NCBI GenBank assembly: GCA_958496175.1
Contig: OY292277.1
Location: 6,138,001-6,202,000 of the forward strand
Origin: Sisyra terminalis
Lineage: Eukaryota > Arthropoda > Insecta > Neuroptera > Sisyridae
Length of the DNA stretch: 64,000 nt
Direction: 5' to 3'
The notes under the pieces are model-generated. The model was not told the origin of the DNA, ran no database searches, and worked only from the letters and a program-made list of their open reading frames with translations. The first letter of the stretch is position 1, and the number at the start of each line of letters is the position of its first letter. Of this stretch, positions 48,169 through 58,210 are shown one piece after another. Both the position numbers and the translations under genes were made by a program.

Positions 48169-48410
48169 AATTGCTCAATCTGCATAGGGTTGCAGTAAGT
48201 GCATTCAATCCATAGACAATCACATGTAAGCACTAGTCCCAGTAGATTAGGGCTGTATAAGTACAAAGATTTTCAACAATCAATAGCAACAATAACAATA
48301 ATAGTAATTCTTATAGCAATAAAAACAATCAACAGTAGCAATAAGAATAATAACAATAGTCTATAGTAACAATATCAATGCTAATAATAATGTGAAACAT
48401 TAATATATAA
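48169..48410 (+). repeat. Dispersed repeat copy 2 with CAA/TAA-rich tail
   Basis: 48169-48270 matches 1425-1525 (GTAAGTGCATTCAATCCATA, CAATCACATGTAAGCACTAG, GCTGTATAAGTACAAAGATT). About 140 bp of imperfect CAA/TAA repeats follow. A TAA-rich 3' tail next to a conserved end sequence is typical of some LINEs (I-like), so this may be the 3' terminus of such an element on the plus strand. Confidence 0.6.
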
Positions 48411-48414
48411 GTAA

Positions 48415-49264
48415 TAGAGTGGTCCAAAAAAAAATTTTTTTTTCAATTGTTATTGTCTCAAAAGTTTCTCTTAGGTATAAAAAAAATTCCGTCAAAAGCG
48501 CAGTTTGATATCTCAATTCTTCATGAAGCTCAATAAATTTCTATTTTCCCATTTAAATAACATGTAAAAAAATTTTTTTTACGTTTTTATCCGGTAAAAC
48601 TAAGAATTTTTTTTTTTAATTTGGATCAATTACTCTTGTAGGAAATTGAATTTTCTTCAAAAAAGTACTCTAGTAATTTTTCCGTAATTCTAATGGGGAA
48701 AAAGTTATTGAGCTTTAAATACTCTCAATAAAAGAAAATTTAATCAGATGATTTTAGAATTTATAAATTATATTATAAATAGTTTTGAGTTTGATAAATT
48801 TTGAAATAAATACAAGGAATCACCAAAAAAGTTTTCAAAAAGTTGAGAATTATTTCAGATCCAGGAAAATTTATTAAATTATCTTGTAATATGGTCCATT
48901 CCTACAAAAAAAAAATAGTTAGAAAATATCAATTTCAAATTTGCTCAGTAGCGAGTTTTAAAGCTTCATAACTTTTTACCCGTTAGAATTACGAAAAAAC
49001 TACTTCAATACTTTTTTGTAGAGAATTAAATTTTCTACAAGAATAGTTGATGAAAAATTAAAAAAAAAATTTTTTTTTGTAGTTTTACCAGATAAAAACG
49101 AAAAAAAAATTTTTTTACGTGTTATTTAAATGGGAAAATAGACATTCATTGAGCTTCGTGGAGAATCAAGATATCAATCTGTCCTTTGGGGGGGAATTTT
49201 TTTTATGTCTTAGAAAAGCGTTTAAGATGATAGGCAAAAAACTTTATTTTTTTGAACCACTCTA
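48415..49264. mobile_element. Foldback element, 850 bp, GTGGTCCAAAAAA ends
   Basis: It starts TAGAGTGGTCCAAAAAAAAA and ends TTTTTTTGAACCACTCTA. The arms contain CATTTAAATAACATGTAAAA / CGTGTTATTTAAATGGGAAA, TTTTTATCCGGTAAAACTA / AGTTTTACCAGATAAAAACG and TTCATGAAGCTCAATAAATT / ATTCATTGAGCTTCGTGGAG, all inverted. The middle holds TTTTTTGTAGAGAATTAAAT, linking it to the GTAGAAC family. The arms differ by several substitutions and by the spacing of homopolymers, so it is older than the 10.9-kb palindrome. Confidence 0.85.
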
Positions 49265-49384
49265 ATAAGTAATATATAAAAATAAAGCTATATAATAAAA
49301 AATAATAATTTGGCAAGAGATAGTTAATAGGAATATTTGTTTCGTTAGAAAATCTATCAGGCAAATCTTTTACATTTCATTTTT

Positions 49385-49620
49385 GTAAGTTTTTTTTCAT
49401 CTCATTGTTGTCCAATAAGTTTATTGCAAGATGGTTGAATTTTCTTTGAAAACCTTTGAATTTCCTCCTATACAGATGGAATTTCTGTATCTTCTTGTAT
49501 TTTTTTATTGTTCCTACATACCATGGAGCATCGATTATTGAGTGTTGAAATATTAGTTTTTGTTATGAAATTTTGCCGCCCTTTTCCTTTCTTTGATGTG
49601 GTGCCAATATAATGTTATAT
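49385..49620 (-). pseudogene. Jockey-like LINE reverse transcriptase fragment (minus strand)
   Basis: On the minus strand, DAPWYVGTIKKYKKIQKFHL (motif bases 49513-49530 and downstream) corresponds to the APWYV.N..IH.....I block near the end of jockey-clade reverse transcriptases. A RKFKGFQRKFNHLAINLLDN stretch follows. Frame breaks are needed before and inside it. It is the same region as is preserved at 33.6 and 26.5 kb, but more decayed. Confidence 0.65.
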
Positions 49621-49905
49621 AATCAATTTGGTTATCAGTTTCTTAATACTGGCAGTAAATTTGAAGTATATATTGGAAAAAAACCAATAAAGACAGTTGA
49701 GTCAAATGAGAAAATGGATTGTAATGTTTGTAATAAAAAATATTTGTTTATATAACTTCAGTTATATAATCAATTTGGTTAACAGTTTCTTAATACTGGC
49801 AGTAAATTTGAAGTCTATATTGGGGAAAATCCAATAAAGACAGTTGAGTCAAAGGAGGAAAAGGGTTGCAATGTTTGTAACACAAAATATTTGTATATAT
49901 AGCTT
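49611..49905. repeat. Two-copy tandem duplication, period about 151 bp
   Basis: Each unit reads ATATAATCAATTTGGTTA, CAGTTTCTTAATACTGGCAG, TAAATTTGAAGT.TATATTGG and AATAAAGACAGTTGAGTCAA, then GCAATGTTTGTAA or the near-identical variant. Differences are few. The frame broken in the second copy has no recognised product. Confidence 0.85.
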
Positions 49906-50791
49906 CAATTTCCTTCAGAAATCTATAAGTTTTATTGATTTTTTGATACCCAAATATGCATTTAAAAGGACCTACCCTTACGCATGACAAAATGTTTGTG
50001 TTCCTCGAGCTTTCGATTCATTTGTCACAAAAACAAGTGACAATCACTGGCATATATATATGCGGGTGTTATGAATACGAGCCCCGAAACAAATCGTTAC
50101 TCAATCAAAAAAAAAAAAAAAAAATTATCTATGGCATTTGATTTGTGCGGGCGGCGAAGTGAATCGCACCTGGTGCATGTCCTGCAAACAGTCAACCTCA
50201 TCCTGCTCACTCACCCTTCAACAGGTCACGCACGTCGCCAACTAGATCCCCCATTGCATATAACTTATTACTACAAAATTATTCATCGCCCGTACCTACC
50301 TACAAACATTGCTCATTATTTTTGCCAACACCTCCCCCTCCCCCCTTCGCCGATCAACATTCGGCAACCAACGTTCAAACCAAAGTTCAACATTTGGGAC
50401 TTTAGCCCAAAACAAATGAATGTTGCCAAACAAATTGAAACAAGTGAAATGCCGAAAATGAAAGGCCGTGTGCGATGTTTGTAGTCTTAACTAAGAAAAT
50501 GGAAAATTTTGATTTGTAAAAATTTTTTATTGAAAAGTAGGCAACTTTCCAAAAATTTGAAAGTTTTTTTTAGTAATTACTCAGTAAAGCTGTGATTTGG
50601 TAAGTTTTCCAAGTAACGGATTAGTTCTTTAGTCTTAGTGGCTCATATATGAGCCACTTGGGAAATAACGATTGGAAGATTGACATCGCCAGGCGGTTAC
50701 CGAAATTAACTAGTTCAGTCGAGTAATTTAAATTTTACGATCGCAAAACGATTTATGGTGTATTATCCATTTCACTCTGTTCAATTTGTAG

Positions 50792-50872
50792 CCAATGATT
50801 GGGTGCGACAGGGAGCCGAAGTCGATGGTCAACATTGCAGCCATATGGCACACCATGATAACGGCGTACTAC
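50792..50872 (+). CDS. ham: PRDM/hamlet-like gene, probable exon 5 after the PR domain
   Basis: This 81-bp segment lies between a good acceptor (TTTCACTCTGTTCAATTTGTAG) and a strong donor (GTAAGG). It enters in the phase left by exon 4: G + CC gives Ala. It then stays open for 26 codons (NDWVRQGAEVDGQHCSHMAH, then HDNGVL) and leaves after one base, phase 1. GC is higher than the flanks. The product has no zinc finger, which in PRDM3/16 proteins follow the PR domain, so those should lie in later exons beyond the window. It could be a chance exon, and an alternative frame (PMIGCDREPK...) is also open, but the phase match favours the one given. Confidence 0.5.
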
Positions 50873-51254
50873 GTAAGGGTGTGTGAACTACAGTTGCAAT
50901 ATAATTATATCATTTTGATCTAAGATCGGTACGCTTACGTAGATGACTCGTTTGGGGTGCAAAAGGTTAGGGGGAGGACATACACATACACATTGACGAC
51001 ATAACAGGTCGGTGTAGCTTACTCACCCCGTTTTTCCCACACAACAACCAAATACGTCCGTCGCACCACCGGCAAGAACCGGCGGTGCTTTACTCTTAAA
51101 ACAAAACACGAACACAATCCCGGAAACAGATGAACAACGTCAAACGTCCAATGTTCAAATTTATATCAATCGAACAAGATGGGGTTCACCAATTAACCCT
51201 AAAGTTAAATAACTCAAATGACCAGATTTTTGGGTTTCAAAAACCATTTTAAGT

Positions 51255-51565
51255 AATACTAATTTTGGATGGTACCTAACACCGATAGATCAATGATAAT
51301 GATCCAAAAAAGATTTTTGATTTTAAGAGATTTTTTTTTGTTGACTTAGAAGTAAATTTAAGGGTAGGTTGGTATATTGGATATATTGGTATATTGGATA
51401 TATTGGTATACTGGATATATTGGTATACTGGATATATTGGTATACTGGATATATTGGATATATTGGTATTATTGGATATTATAAACGGAAATATTCAAGA
51501 TAAAAGCAGATTAAGATTCTAATATCCATAAGGACTTTAAGGCTTACCTGTCTTTTAGTCGACAG
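51255..51565. repeat. Duplicated Tc1-flank segment, copy 1 (copy 2 at 52385-52590)
   Basis: TTTTGGATGGTACCTAACAC, CCGATAGATCAATGATAATG and ATAAACGGAAATATTCAAGA, then AAAAGCAGATTAAGATT and ACTTTAAGGCTTACCTGTCT, recur in the same order at 52385-52590 with small changes. The two copies flank the transposase remnant, in direct orientation. Copy 1 is lengthened by the minisatellite at 51370-51478, so the array expanded after or during the duplication. Confidence 0.85.
51370..51478. repeat. TATTGGATATATTGGTATAC minisatellite
   Basis: Roughly five to six units of about 18-20 bp, each combining TATTGGATA and TATTGGTAT(A/C). The single-copy version in the duplicate at about 52490 (GCATATTGAGTATTATAAAC) shows the ancestral unexpanded state. 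Confidence 0.9.
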
Positions 51566-52260
51566 AGGTGTGGAAATTTTTAGACTCAAAAGAAGATTTT
51601 TACTTTCTTTCGCCCAGACTGTAAAACATCCAACATCAGTTATGGTTTGGAGCAGTATGTCAGCAATGGGTATCGGTAGGATATATATTGTGGAAGGTAC
51701 TATGAGGCAAGACCAATATATGAACCGTTTATTTTGAAAGTGTGTTAAGTCCATTTCAAGAACAATCCCTATAGTGTTATCATTTTTAACCATAGGAATT
51801 AAATAAGATACTAAGGAGGAGGAAATAATTGGCGTTTTTGTTAACAACTAAAATGAAATCAGTAATTTCTGAAAACTTGGACTTACTTAAAAAATAGACT
51901 TTCGTCACTTTCAAAATAAACGAGTCATATACAAGTCTTGGAAACAATGTTATTGTCTCAAACTATAGAGTGGTTTCCGGAAGAAAATTTTATCTTTATG
52001 GATGGAACTCCTTGCTATAAAGTCAAAAAAGTTATGGATTTCCTCAAAAATTCTAACATTAATATGTCTTCTTGGCCAGGAAATAGTCCTGATGATAATT
52101 CCATTGTGAAAATTTTTGGGCCATTGTGATGAAAAATCAAAAAAAAAATAAACTATTACAACACGGGTGGATCTGATTACCGAACTCATTAAAATTTGGC
52201 ATCACGATGGGCAAATAAAATATAATTGAAAAAAATAATATAGAGTATGCCAGGATGAGA
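51530..52260 (+). pseudogene. Dead Tc1/mariner transposase, split by a MITE
   Basis: Before the MITE, the plus strand reads FAQTVKHPTSVMVWSSMSAM, GIGRIYIVEGTMRQDQY (to 51718), the central part of a Tc1-type catalytic domain. After it, VLETMLLSQTIEWFPEENFI, FMDGTPCYKVKKVMDFLKNS and NINMSSWPGNSPDDNSIVKI follow (from about 51935), then stops. The middle catalytic Asp motif (FM-DGTPC, family FMQDGAPCH) has lost a residue before the D. The PGNSPD.NPIE block has become PGNSPDDNSIVK, so the third acidic residue is gone. N-terminal DNA-binding helices were not found. Clearly inactive. Confidence 0.9.
51719..51930. mobile_element. MITE family A inserted in the Tc1 remnant
   Basis: It starts TGAACCGTTTATTTTGAAAG and ends CTTTCAAAATAAACGAGTCA, flanked by TA on both sides (CAATATA | ... 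| TATACAAG), which is a TA target duplication. Removing it restores a continuous transposase segment apart from one frameshift. Internally deleted compared with the 19.2-kb copy. Shows that the MITE was active after the Tc1 element had arrived. Confidence 0.9.
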
Positions 52261-52384
52261 AAAATAAAGGGTACCACACAAAATATTAGATGAGTGAAAT
52301 CACTGTAATTTTTGAATTTATGACATTTAAAAACACAAATGTGTTTCTTTTTTCTCTTGAGTCTAATAGTTTTCACACCTCTGT

Positions 52385-52590
52385 AATTTTGGATGATATC
52401 TAACACCGATAGATCAATGATAATGATCCAAAAAATATTCTGGATTTTAAGATATTTTTTGATGACTTAGATGTAAATCGAAGGGTAGATTGCATATTGA
52501 GTATTATAAACGGAAAGATTCAAGATAAAAGCAGATTAAGATTGTAATAACTATTAGGACTTTAAGGCTTACCTGTCTTTTATTCTATAA
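52385..52590. repeat. Duplicated Tc1-flank segment, copy 2
   Basis: This is the direct repeat of 51255-51565 without the minisatellite: TTTTGGATGATATCTAACAC, CCGATAGATCAATGATAATG, ATAAACGGAAAGATTCAAGA, GACTTTAAGGCTTACCTGTC. It lies just after the transposase remnant. Confidence 0.85.
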
Positions 52591-52645
52591 AACTGTGCTC
52601 CAGTTATACACATTCATGGGTAGAATGGATTTGTAGTACTATTTC

Positions 52646-53282
52646 ATTTTAGAAACTTCTACTTTCGTTGTGGGTCATTGTGGCAACTTTAAGAGCTTTG
52701 GGAGTTTATCAACGTTTAAAGGTTGTAATATGGAAAATTCTCATTTTTTGTGGATCTTCTAGCTGTTTTTCTATTTTCTCTTTAGGGTACTTTCATCGTA
52801 TATTGAACTTGAAATTCATAATTCTTTAAGAAATGCTATCCTTTAGGTATATTAAGAACCAGAAATGAGTTCTTAATGCTTTTGGTTTCTTTACTGATAC
52901 GATAGGTATCAATTTATAAATTTGTCACTCTAACAAATTTAACACTCTAACACCATCTATATCTAACAAAATTTTTTAAATTTTGATAGTCCAAAGTCAC
53001 AAATTCAAACCGGTCTTCTTCTTTTCTTCTTGGGCCTTTCCAGTTTCTAGTACAAAAAGTACAAATTTTCTTTTCAGAATGTAACCTATCCAGCTAACTT
53101 TAATGCATTTTAGAAACTTTTACTTTCGTTGTGGGTCATTGTGGTAGCTTTAAGAGCTTTGAGAGTTCATAATAGTATAGATTGCAATATGAAAAATTTT
53201 CAATTTTTGTGAATCTCCTAGCTGTTTTTCTATTTTTTCTTTAAGGTATTTTCATCGTATATTGAACTTGAAATTCGTAGTA
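52646..53282. repeat. Direct duplication, about 175-bp blocks about 460 bp apart
   Basis: TTTTAGAAACTTCTACTTTC, TTGTGGGTCATTGTGG, CTAGCTGTTTTTCTATTTT and TTCATCGTATATTGAACTTG occur in the same order at 52646-52824 and 53108-53282. Identity is moderate. There is no coding content I recognise. Confidence 0.8.
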
Positions 53283-54989
53283 TATATAATTGTATATACG
53301 ACCGTTTTTGCTATTTATACTTATGTCTTGATTTTACTTCTACCCTGATGTTAGGTGCTAATTTTATACATTGTTTTAAAATATTATTTGATAGTTCATT
53401 TATTCGCCCACTTTAGGTAGAATCTGTAAAAATGTTGGTATGAGCCAGTAATTAATATCCTAAGCTAAACGAAGAAAATCAAGTAATTCAGATGCAGTCA
53501 ATATGTACCCAGAATTAATTGCAGACGCATAGTATTCCAGTTGTAATAAATTATAACAGTGACAATATTTTTTTTTATTCTTATTTTAATAAAAATTGGA
53601 CACTAATTGTTTTTTTTTTCTTTTGGGATCAATTATTTTGATCTTGAAAGTAATCATCATAAGAGTAAAAAAAAAAAAAAAAACTAATAAAAATTTTTTT
53701 TATGTTTCCTTAGACTTACAATTATGAAAATAATAAATGTTTTGCTCTTATATGTGGCCTATTTTTTATTGAAGTTTTGTGAAAAAAAAGTTGGTGAAAC
53801 ACTTCGAAAAAAAATAAAACCGAGGTATATTAGTAGGCGTAAATCACATTTCATTTTTTTTCAAGGTGTTGCACCAACTATTTTTTCACGCAATTTTTAT
53901 GAGTTATAGTGCTCATGTAGAAGCATAAAATATATTTTTTTCGTGATTGTCATTTTCAGGGAACACATAAGAAAAAATAATTTCATTTGTGTTTTGGGTT
54001 TTTTTTTGTATAATGTTTTTTTTTCTAAAAATTTCACAAAAATATATTATACACACTGTAAATTAATCTAACGCCTTGCGTTGGTTTCACTTGCCTAGCT
54101 TAATTAGTTTTTGAGATATATAACTTGGAAAAATAGCCATGCGGGGGGATATTTTTGCCCATATCTCCAGGTCAAAGAGGAATTTGGTCGCGAAAAGTAT
54201 ATAAAATGTGTTTGTATATGAAACCGATATTTTAACATAAGTTTCGATAAAGGTTCCTATTTGGGGGCCAACTCGCCATGGGGATCCTGCTAGACCCTTT
54301 AGTATAAAATACTTTGGGTGCTAAAATAATCATCCGGGCCTCCTGGCTATGGTCCTACTGAATATCAGCGAAGAGACTCACATCCTTAGTGGAGTTCCCT
54401 GTCATCCCGTCCATACGTTCAACAAATTGGTTTATTGTCTTGGGACAGATTACAAAACATCACAAATTATATAATAAAATTTTAAAAATCCAGATTTATA
54501 GACTTATAGTAGATTTATTATAGTATTATATTATTATATTATATAGTAGTTAGATTTATAGTAGAGAAAACAGTTTTCTTTAAAAGTTGATTTTCTTTTA
54601 TCAAAAAATCAATGCTTGGAACACATTTTGGTTCCAATAGATTTGAAATATATATATTTTGGTTGTAAGGGATTGATATTATTTATCGGTGGTGATGTCA
54701 ATTTAGGAGAGGCAAAAATTAGGGGTGGTGAGGAAGCGTAGAAACGGACATATTGTCGTAATGTGAAAATGTTGATGATAATAATGTAGTAAGTTATTTA
54801 AGGAGGACATAAAGCTAGGGGTTGTACGGCGGCATTAAGGGGTTGTTGTTGTGGGTGGTGAAATTATTGGCAGAGTTGGCAAGCACGAGTGGCAAGCATG
54901 ATTCACTGAATCAATGTCTCCCAGTCGTTGGGCGCTAGTCGTTAAGTTAGCGACGCAGAGCTTAATTAAAACACATTAACGTCGGAATG

Positions 54990-55260
54990 GACTAATTGAA
55001 CAGGGACGTGGCTGCATACGAAATGAAGAGTTGTTTGGTGTCGATGAGAGGCGCAAAGTGGCGGCAAAGTGGGCGGCCAAGTGGTATTTGGGTGGATGTC
55101 TTCCATCTTCCACGAGAAGAGCCCCGCTCCCGTCTCCACCCCGGATCGACGGAAGACGTCACGACATCTGCGACACGTACTTTATGATACCCGAACACTT
55201 GAGCCGAGAATTCCTTACGGAGGCGCAATTGTTCAAATATGCTACGACACATTAACTAAG
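54990..55260. other. GC-rich unique island, candidate exon or conserved element
   Basis: About 260 bp clearly richer in GC than the neighbourhood, open in all three forward frames and one reverse frame. After a weak AG at 55003 one frame runs 83 codons in phase 0 to a stop (ends EHLSREFLTEAQLFKYATTH). The phase does not fit exon 5 as proposed (phase 1), and no zinc finger or known motif is visible. It may be an enhancer, an exon of another transcript, or old coding DNA. Confidence 0.25.
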
Positions 55261-56629
55261 ACGATTAATTGTACATTTTAGCAAATGCCGATTCAAATGT
55301 GACAGAATTTTTGCCCGCGCCCCCCATGTGCTCCAAATCTCTAAATAAGATTCCAAAAATTGTTTTTAATTTAATTTTAACGAATTTCATAGCGGAAGGG
55401 TTGCATCAACCGATGCATGAATTCACCTCTAATAGAAAATTGATTGCACTTTTATTTGTGCACTACAGAAATGAATATGTTTCCGGTAATTTTTTGGGGA
55501 ATCTGTCAACATCGATTTCGTCTAATCAAAGAGTCTAAACAAATAAATTAAAAACAATAAATTTGATGGTTTCGGTTTGAGCTTTTGAATTAATATGGCG
55601 CGAGTGAACAGGTGGTTGGTTTCGCGGGTCAATGCATTTCGTCCTTCCTGCATTGAGATCCTTTTGGCCTGTTCATATGTGTGAAAATTTTTTTTTTTTT
55701 TGGAAATGTCTCGATATGCTTGTGTGATTCTATTGTGATGGGTTAATTTTTTTTTTAATTGAATTATATCTTTTACGAATAAAAATAATAGTAACCTGAT
55801 TTACCTGAATGACAAAAAATTTGGTTCTACGGTCAATCGGCTTAATTCATTCGTTTCCAAATTAGTTGCTTAGATTGTCAATGATTAATTTGGATCACAA
55901 AAACATTGCTTTAAAGTCAAAAATCCAAAAAAAAATCGATAAAGCTCCACGCCATAGGATGAAGCTTCTAAAACAATAGATCGCGACCCCGAATGAGGTT
56001 GTAAAATGGTTAAAAACATTTGGTGAGATTTTGAAATAAATGATCCCAAATTCTTTCTTCAGAGAAAAATATGCAATATATTCATTTTCAGTATATTAAT
56101 TCAGAATATTATTTTATTTGATATTTCTTCTTTTGCATAATTGTTTAGTTTATTAAAACTACTCCTCCACGAATTGGAGAAGTAAAACTCTGATTTATCT
56201 TTTCTTTTCATCAATCCTCTACGGCTTAATCCTGAGCATCTGATTTTTGCTATCTTCCACTAGAAGCAAACGTTTAAACACGAATTTTTTTCATAGCTAG
56301 GAGTAAAAGGCATGAAAAAATATTTTTACTATGATTTCCAGGTGGAATGCCGATTTTCAAGGACAAAAACAAAACTAAAATTAAATTTTTGAGTATATTT
56401 TTAAAAATCGTCCATTGCCAAATTTTCTTCGGGAATTTAAAGAAAATTATTTTTTTCAGGCCTTTTTCTCTCCTAAGACTAAGCAAAAAACTTTAAAAAC
56501 AATCCCCTGAGTTTGAATCGAAAAAGTCGCAGGGGCAGTTTTGCTATTCAAACCCATCTGTACCCCTTTGATAACTATGCTAGTCATTGCGATACAGTAG
56601 AAATCATGTCCTTTACAATTACTAGAAAT

Positions 56630-57750
56630 GTCACGAATATTCGGCCACTATTCGGTATTCGGCTACTTTTTTAATATTTAGAATACCAAATCATCAAAAA
56701 AAAGGATATTTTACTCAAAAATGTATAGGTGTAGGGAATCGGAAAGCAATATAGTTTTCTTAACATAAAATTAAAACACAAATTTTTTACACAAGCTTTA
56801 GTTTCGAAGCATATAATACCGAAGTTGTATTCCTTAGGGAATTTATTTAACCATTTCAGTATAGAGCTTATAATAGTAAATATTTTTAATCTTTTATGAG
56901 TTAATTAGTCACGCTAATCAGAAAATGTCTTTAGGTACGACTTTGACATTACTTATAAACCGATAAATGGCAATTGAATATCGCTAGGTTCAGCAATGAC
57001 ATTACTTTCCGATCCTCTTAATATTTATTTTAATCAAAAATTTCTACACTTATTACAAAATAAAAATCAATCTGTGATACGTTGTGATGGGAAAAAATTA
57101 GAAATGAAACTAATGTTCGAAAACTATTCGGTGTTCGACTATTCACATCGAACAGTAAATTAGGAAAAAATGCATAATATTTCTCAGAAAGGTTTTTTTC
57201 AGCCAATAGCTTTTAATTTATAAATTTACTTTACCATAGTATATTGTAACTTAAAATCTTTCAGTGGTTAGTTATGATGAATGAAAACAAGTTTTTCAGC
57301 GTTTGTTGATAGCAAACGATTTCGCTTTTCCTCATAAATTATAAAGTTAAATGGCTCGTTTATTTTGAAAGTGGAGTAAGTCTATTTCAAGGATGGTCTA
57401 TATGGTGATTCTTCTTGTAACTAGAACAAAGTATGTTAATTATTTAACTGCTAAGTTTTCAGAAATTACTGATTTCATTTTAGGTGGTAACAAAAACGCC
57501 AATTATTCCCTCCTCCTTAGTATCTTATGTTCCTATGGTTAAAAATGATAACACTATAGGGATTGTTCTTCACATGGATTTAACTCACTTTCAAAATAAA
57601 CGGTTCAAATTATAAAATACAAAGTAGGTTTAAACTTTAAGCCGCACTCGCTAACGGTACTAAAAACCGCCGAATATTCGGCGCTTCGGCTAAGAGACTC
57701 GCCGAATATTCGGTATTCGGTCAAATCACTATTTGTGACATCTCTATTTT
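56630..57750. mobile_element. ATTCGG-rich non-autonomous DNA element
   Basis: The left end reads AATGTCACGAATATTCGGCC then ACTATTCGGTATTCGGCTAC. The right end (57660-57745) has CCGAATATTCGGTATTCGGT and ends CACTATTTGTGACATCT. The ends are inverted relative to each other (ATGTCAC...TATTCGG). An internal TTCGAAAACTATTCGGTGTT block is near 57117. The middle is AT-rich without an open frame, and a MITE sits at 57349-57610. The class (hAT-like is one possibility) is not settled, and a target duplication could not be defined. Confidence 0.7.
57349..57610. mobile_element. MITE family A inside the ATTCGG element
   Basis: It starts ATGGCTCGTTTATTTTGAAA and ends CTTTCAAAATAAACGGTTCA. The inside is in reverse orientation to the 19.2-kb copy: CTTCTTGTAACTAGAACAAA comes first and TATAGGGATTGTTCTTCACA last. 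It has the complete CTCCTCCTTAGTATCTTATG block, so this is one of the least deleted copies. Confidence 0.9.
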
Positions 57751-57757
57751 GAATATT

Positions 57758-58210
57758 TTTTTTTTTGTAGTCCATTATGAGCTTTACACCATTTCAGCAA
57801 TATAGTGGAGTAGTTAGCAATTGAACTTTGGCGACTTTTGATCAATTATAGGTGTTAAAATTTATTTTTATCGGTATTTTTATTTCCTCTTGGTGGTCAA
57901 GAAATCATTAGCTCTTGGAGCTTTTGAGGCAGTTTCCGGTTGAGTCTTCTTTGATTTATATTTTCCCCCAAGCCTAGTTCTATTGCACGAGGACAATTTT
58001 CTAGGCCGTTAAGAAATTAAGAAAATTCCTTATGGGTGTGATGAGGAATTATTTTTTTGTACGGAATGTTCATTTCGTGATGAATTTGGTTATTTCTCTT
58101 ATACCATGGAACTTTCATGATGATTTTTCAAACCCTGTTTTGGAACATTTGTAGATCATTGAAAATTTTCTTTGAATATAGAAGCCAGACTGCGCACGAA
58201 TATGTATACT
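57758..58210 (-). pseudogene. Jockey-like LINE 3' fragment (minus strand)
   Basis: Read on the minus strand, it has AQSGFYIQRKFSMIY, then pieces equivalent to PWY..NNQIHHEMNI (bases 58109-58069) and NGLENCPRAIELGLGGKYKS. These correspond residue by residue to the frame at 33540-33800 (NALGNCPSAVELSLRE...). The 3' tail (AATTGCTAACTACTCCACTA, TGGACTACAAAAAAAAAAAT) also matches 33929-34010. Several stops and a frameshift: an older copy of the same LINE family. Confidence 0.85.

Larger units (their letters stand above)
46413..50791 (+). other. ham: Intron 4 (about 4.4 kb)
   Basis: This lies between exon 4 and the probable exon 5. It carries a palindromic MITE (47659-48027), the second copy of a dispersed repeat (48169-48270) with a CAA/TAA-rich tail (48270-48410), a foldback element (48415-49264), a minus-strand LINE fragment (49385-49620) and a 151-bp tandem duplication (49611-49905). 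46413-47640 and 49905-50791 hold nothing I can identify. The 130-codon frame at 46674-47066 is AT-driven and rejected. Confidence 0.6.

Noticed and set aside
46674..50484. Cys-containing tails (RVRCL, MDCNVC) suggesting a piggyBac C-terminus
   Set aside because: Only a few residues match and no DDE domain precedes them.
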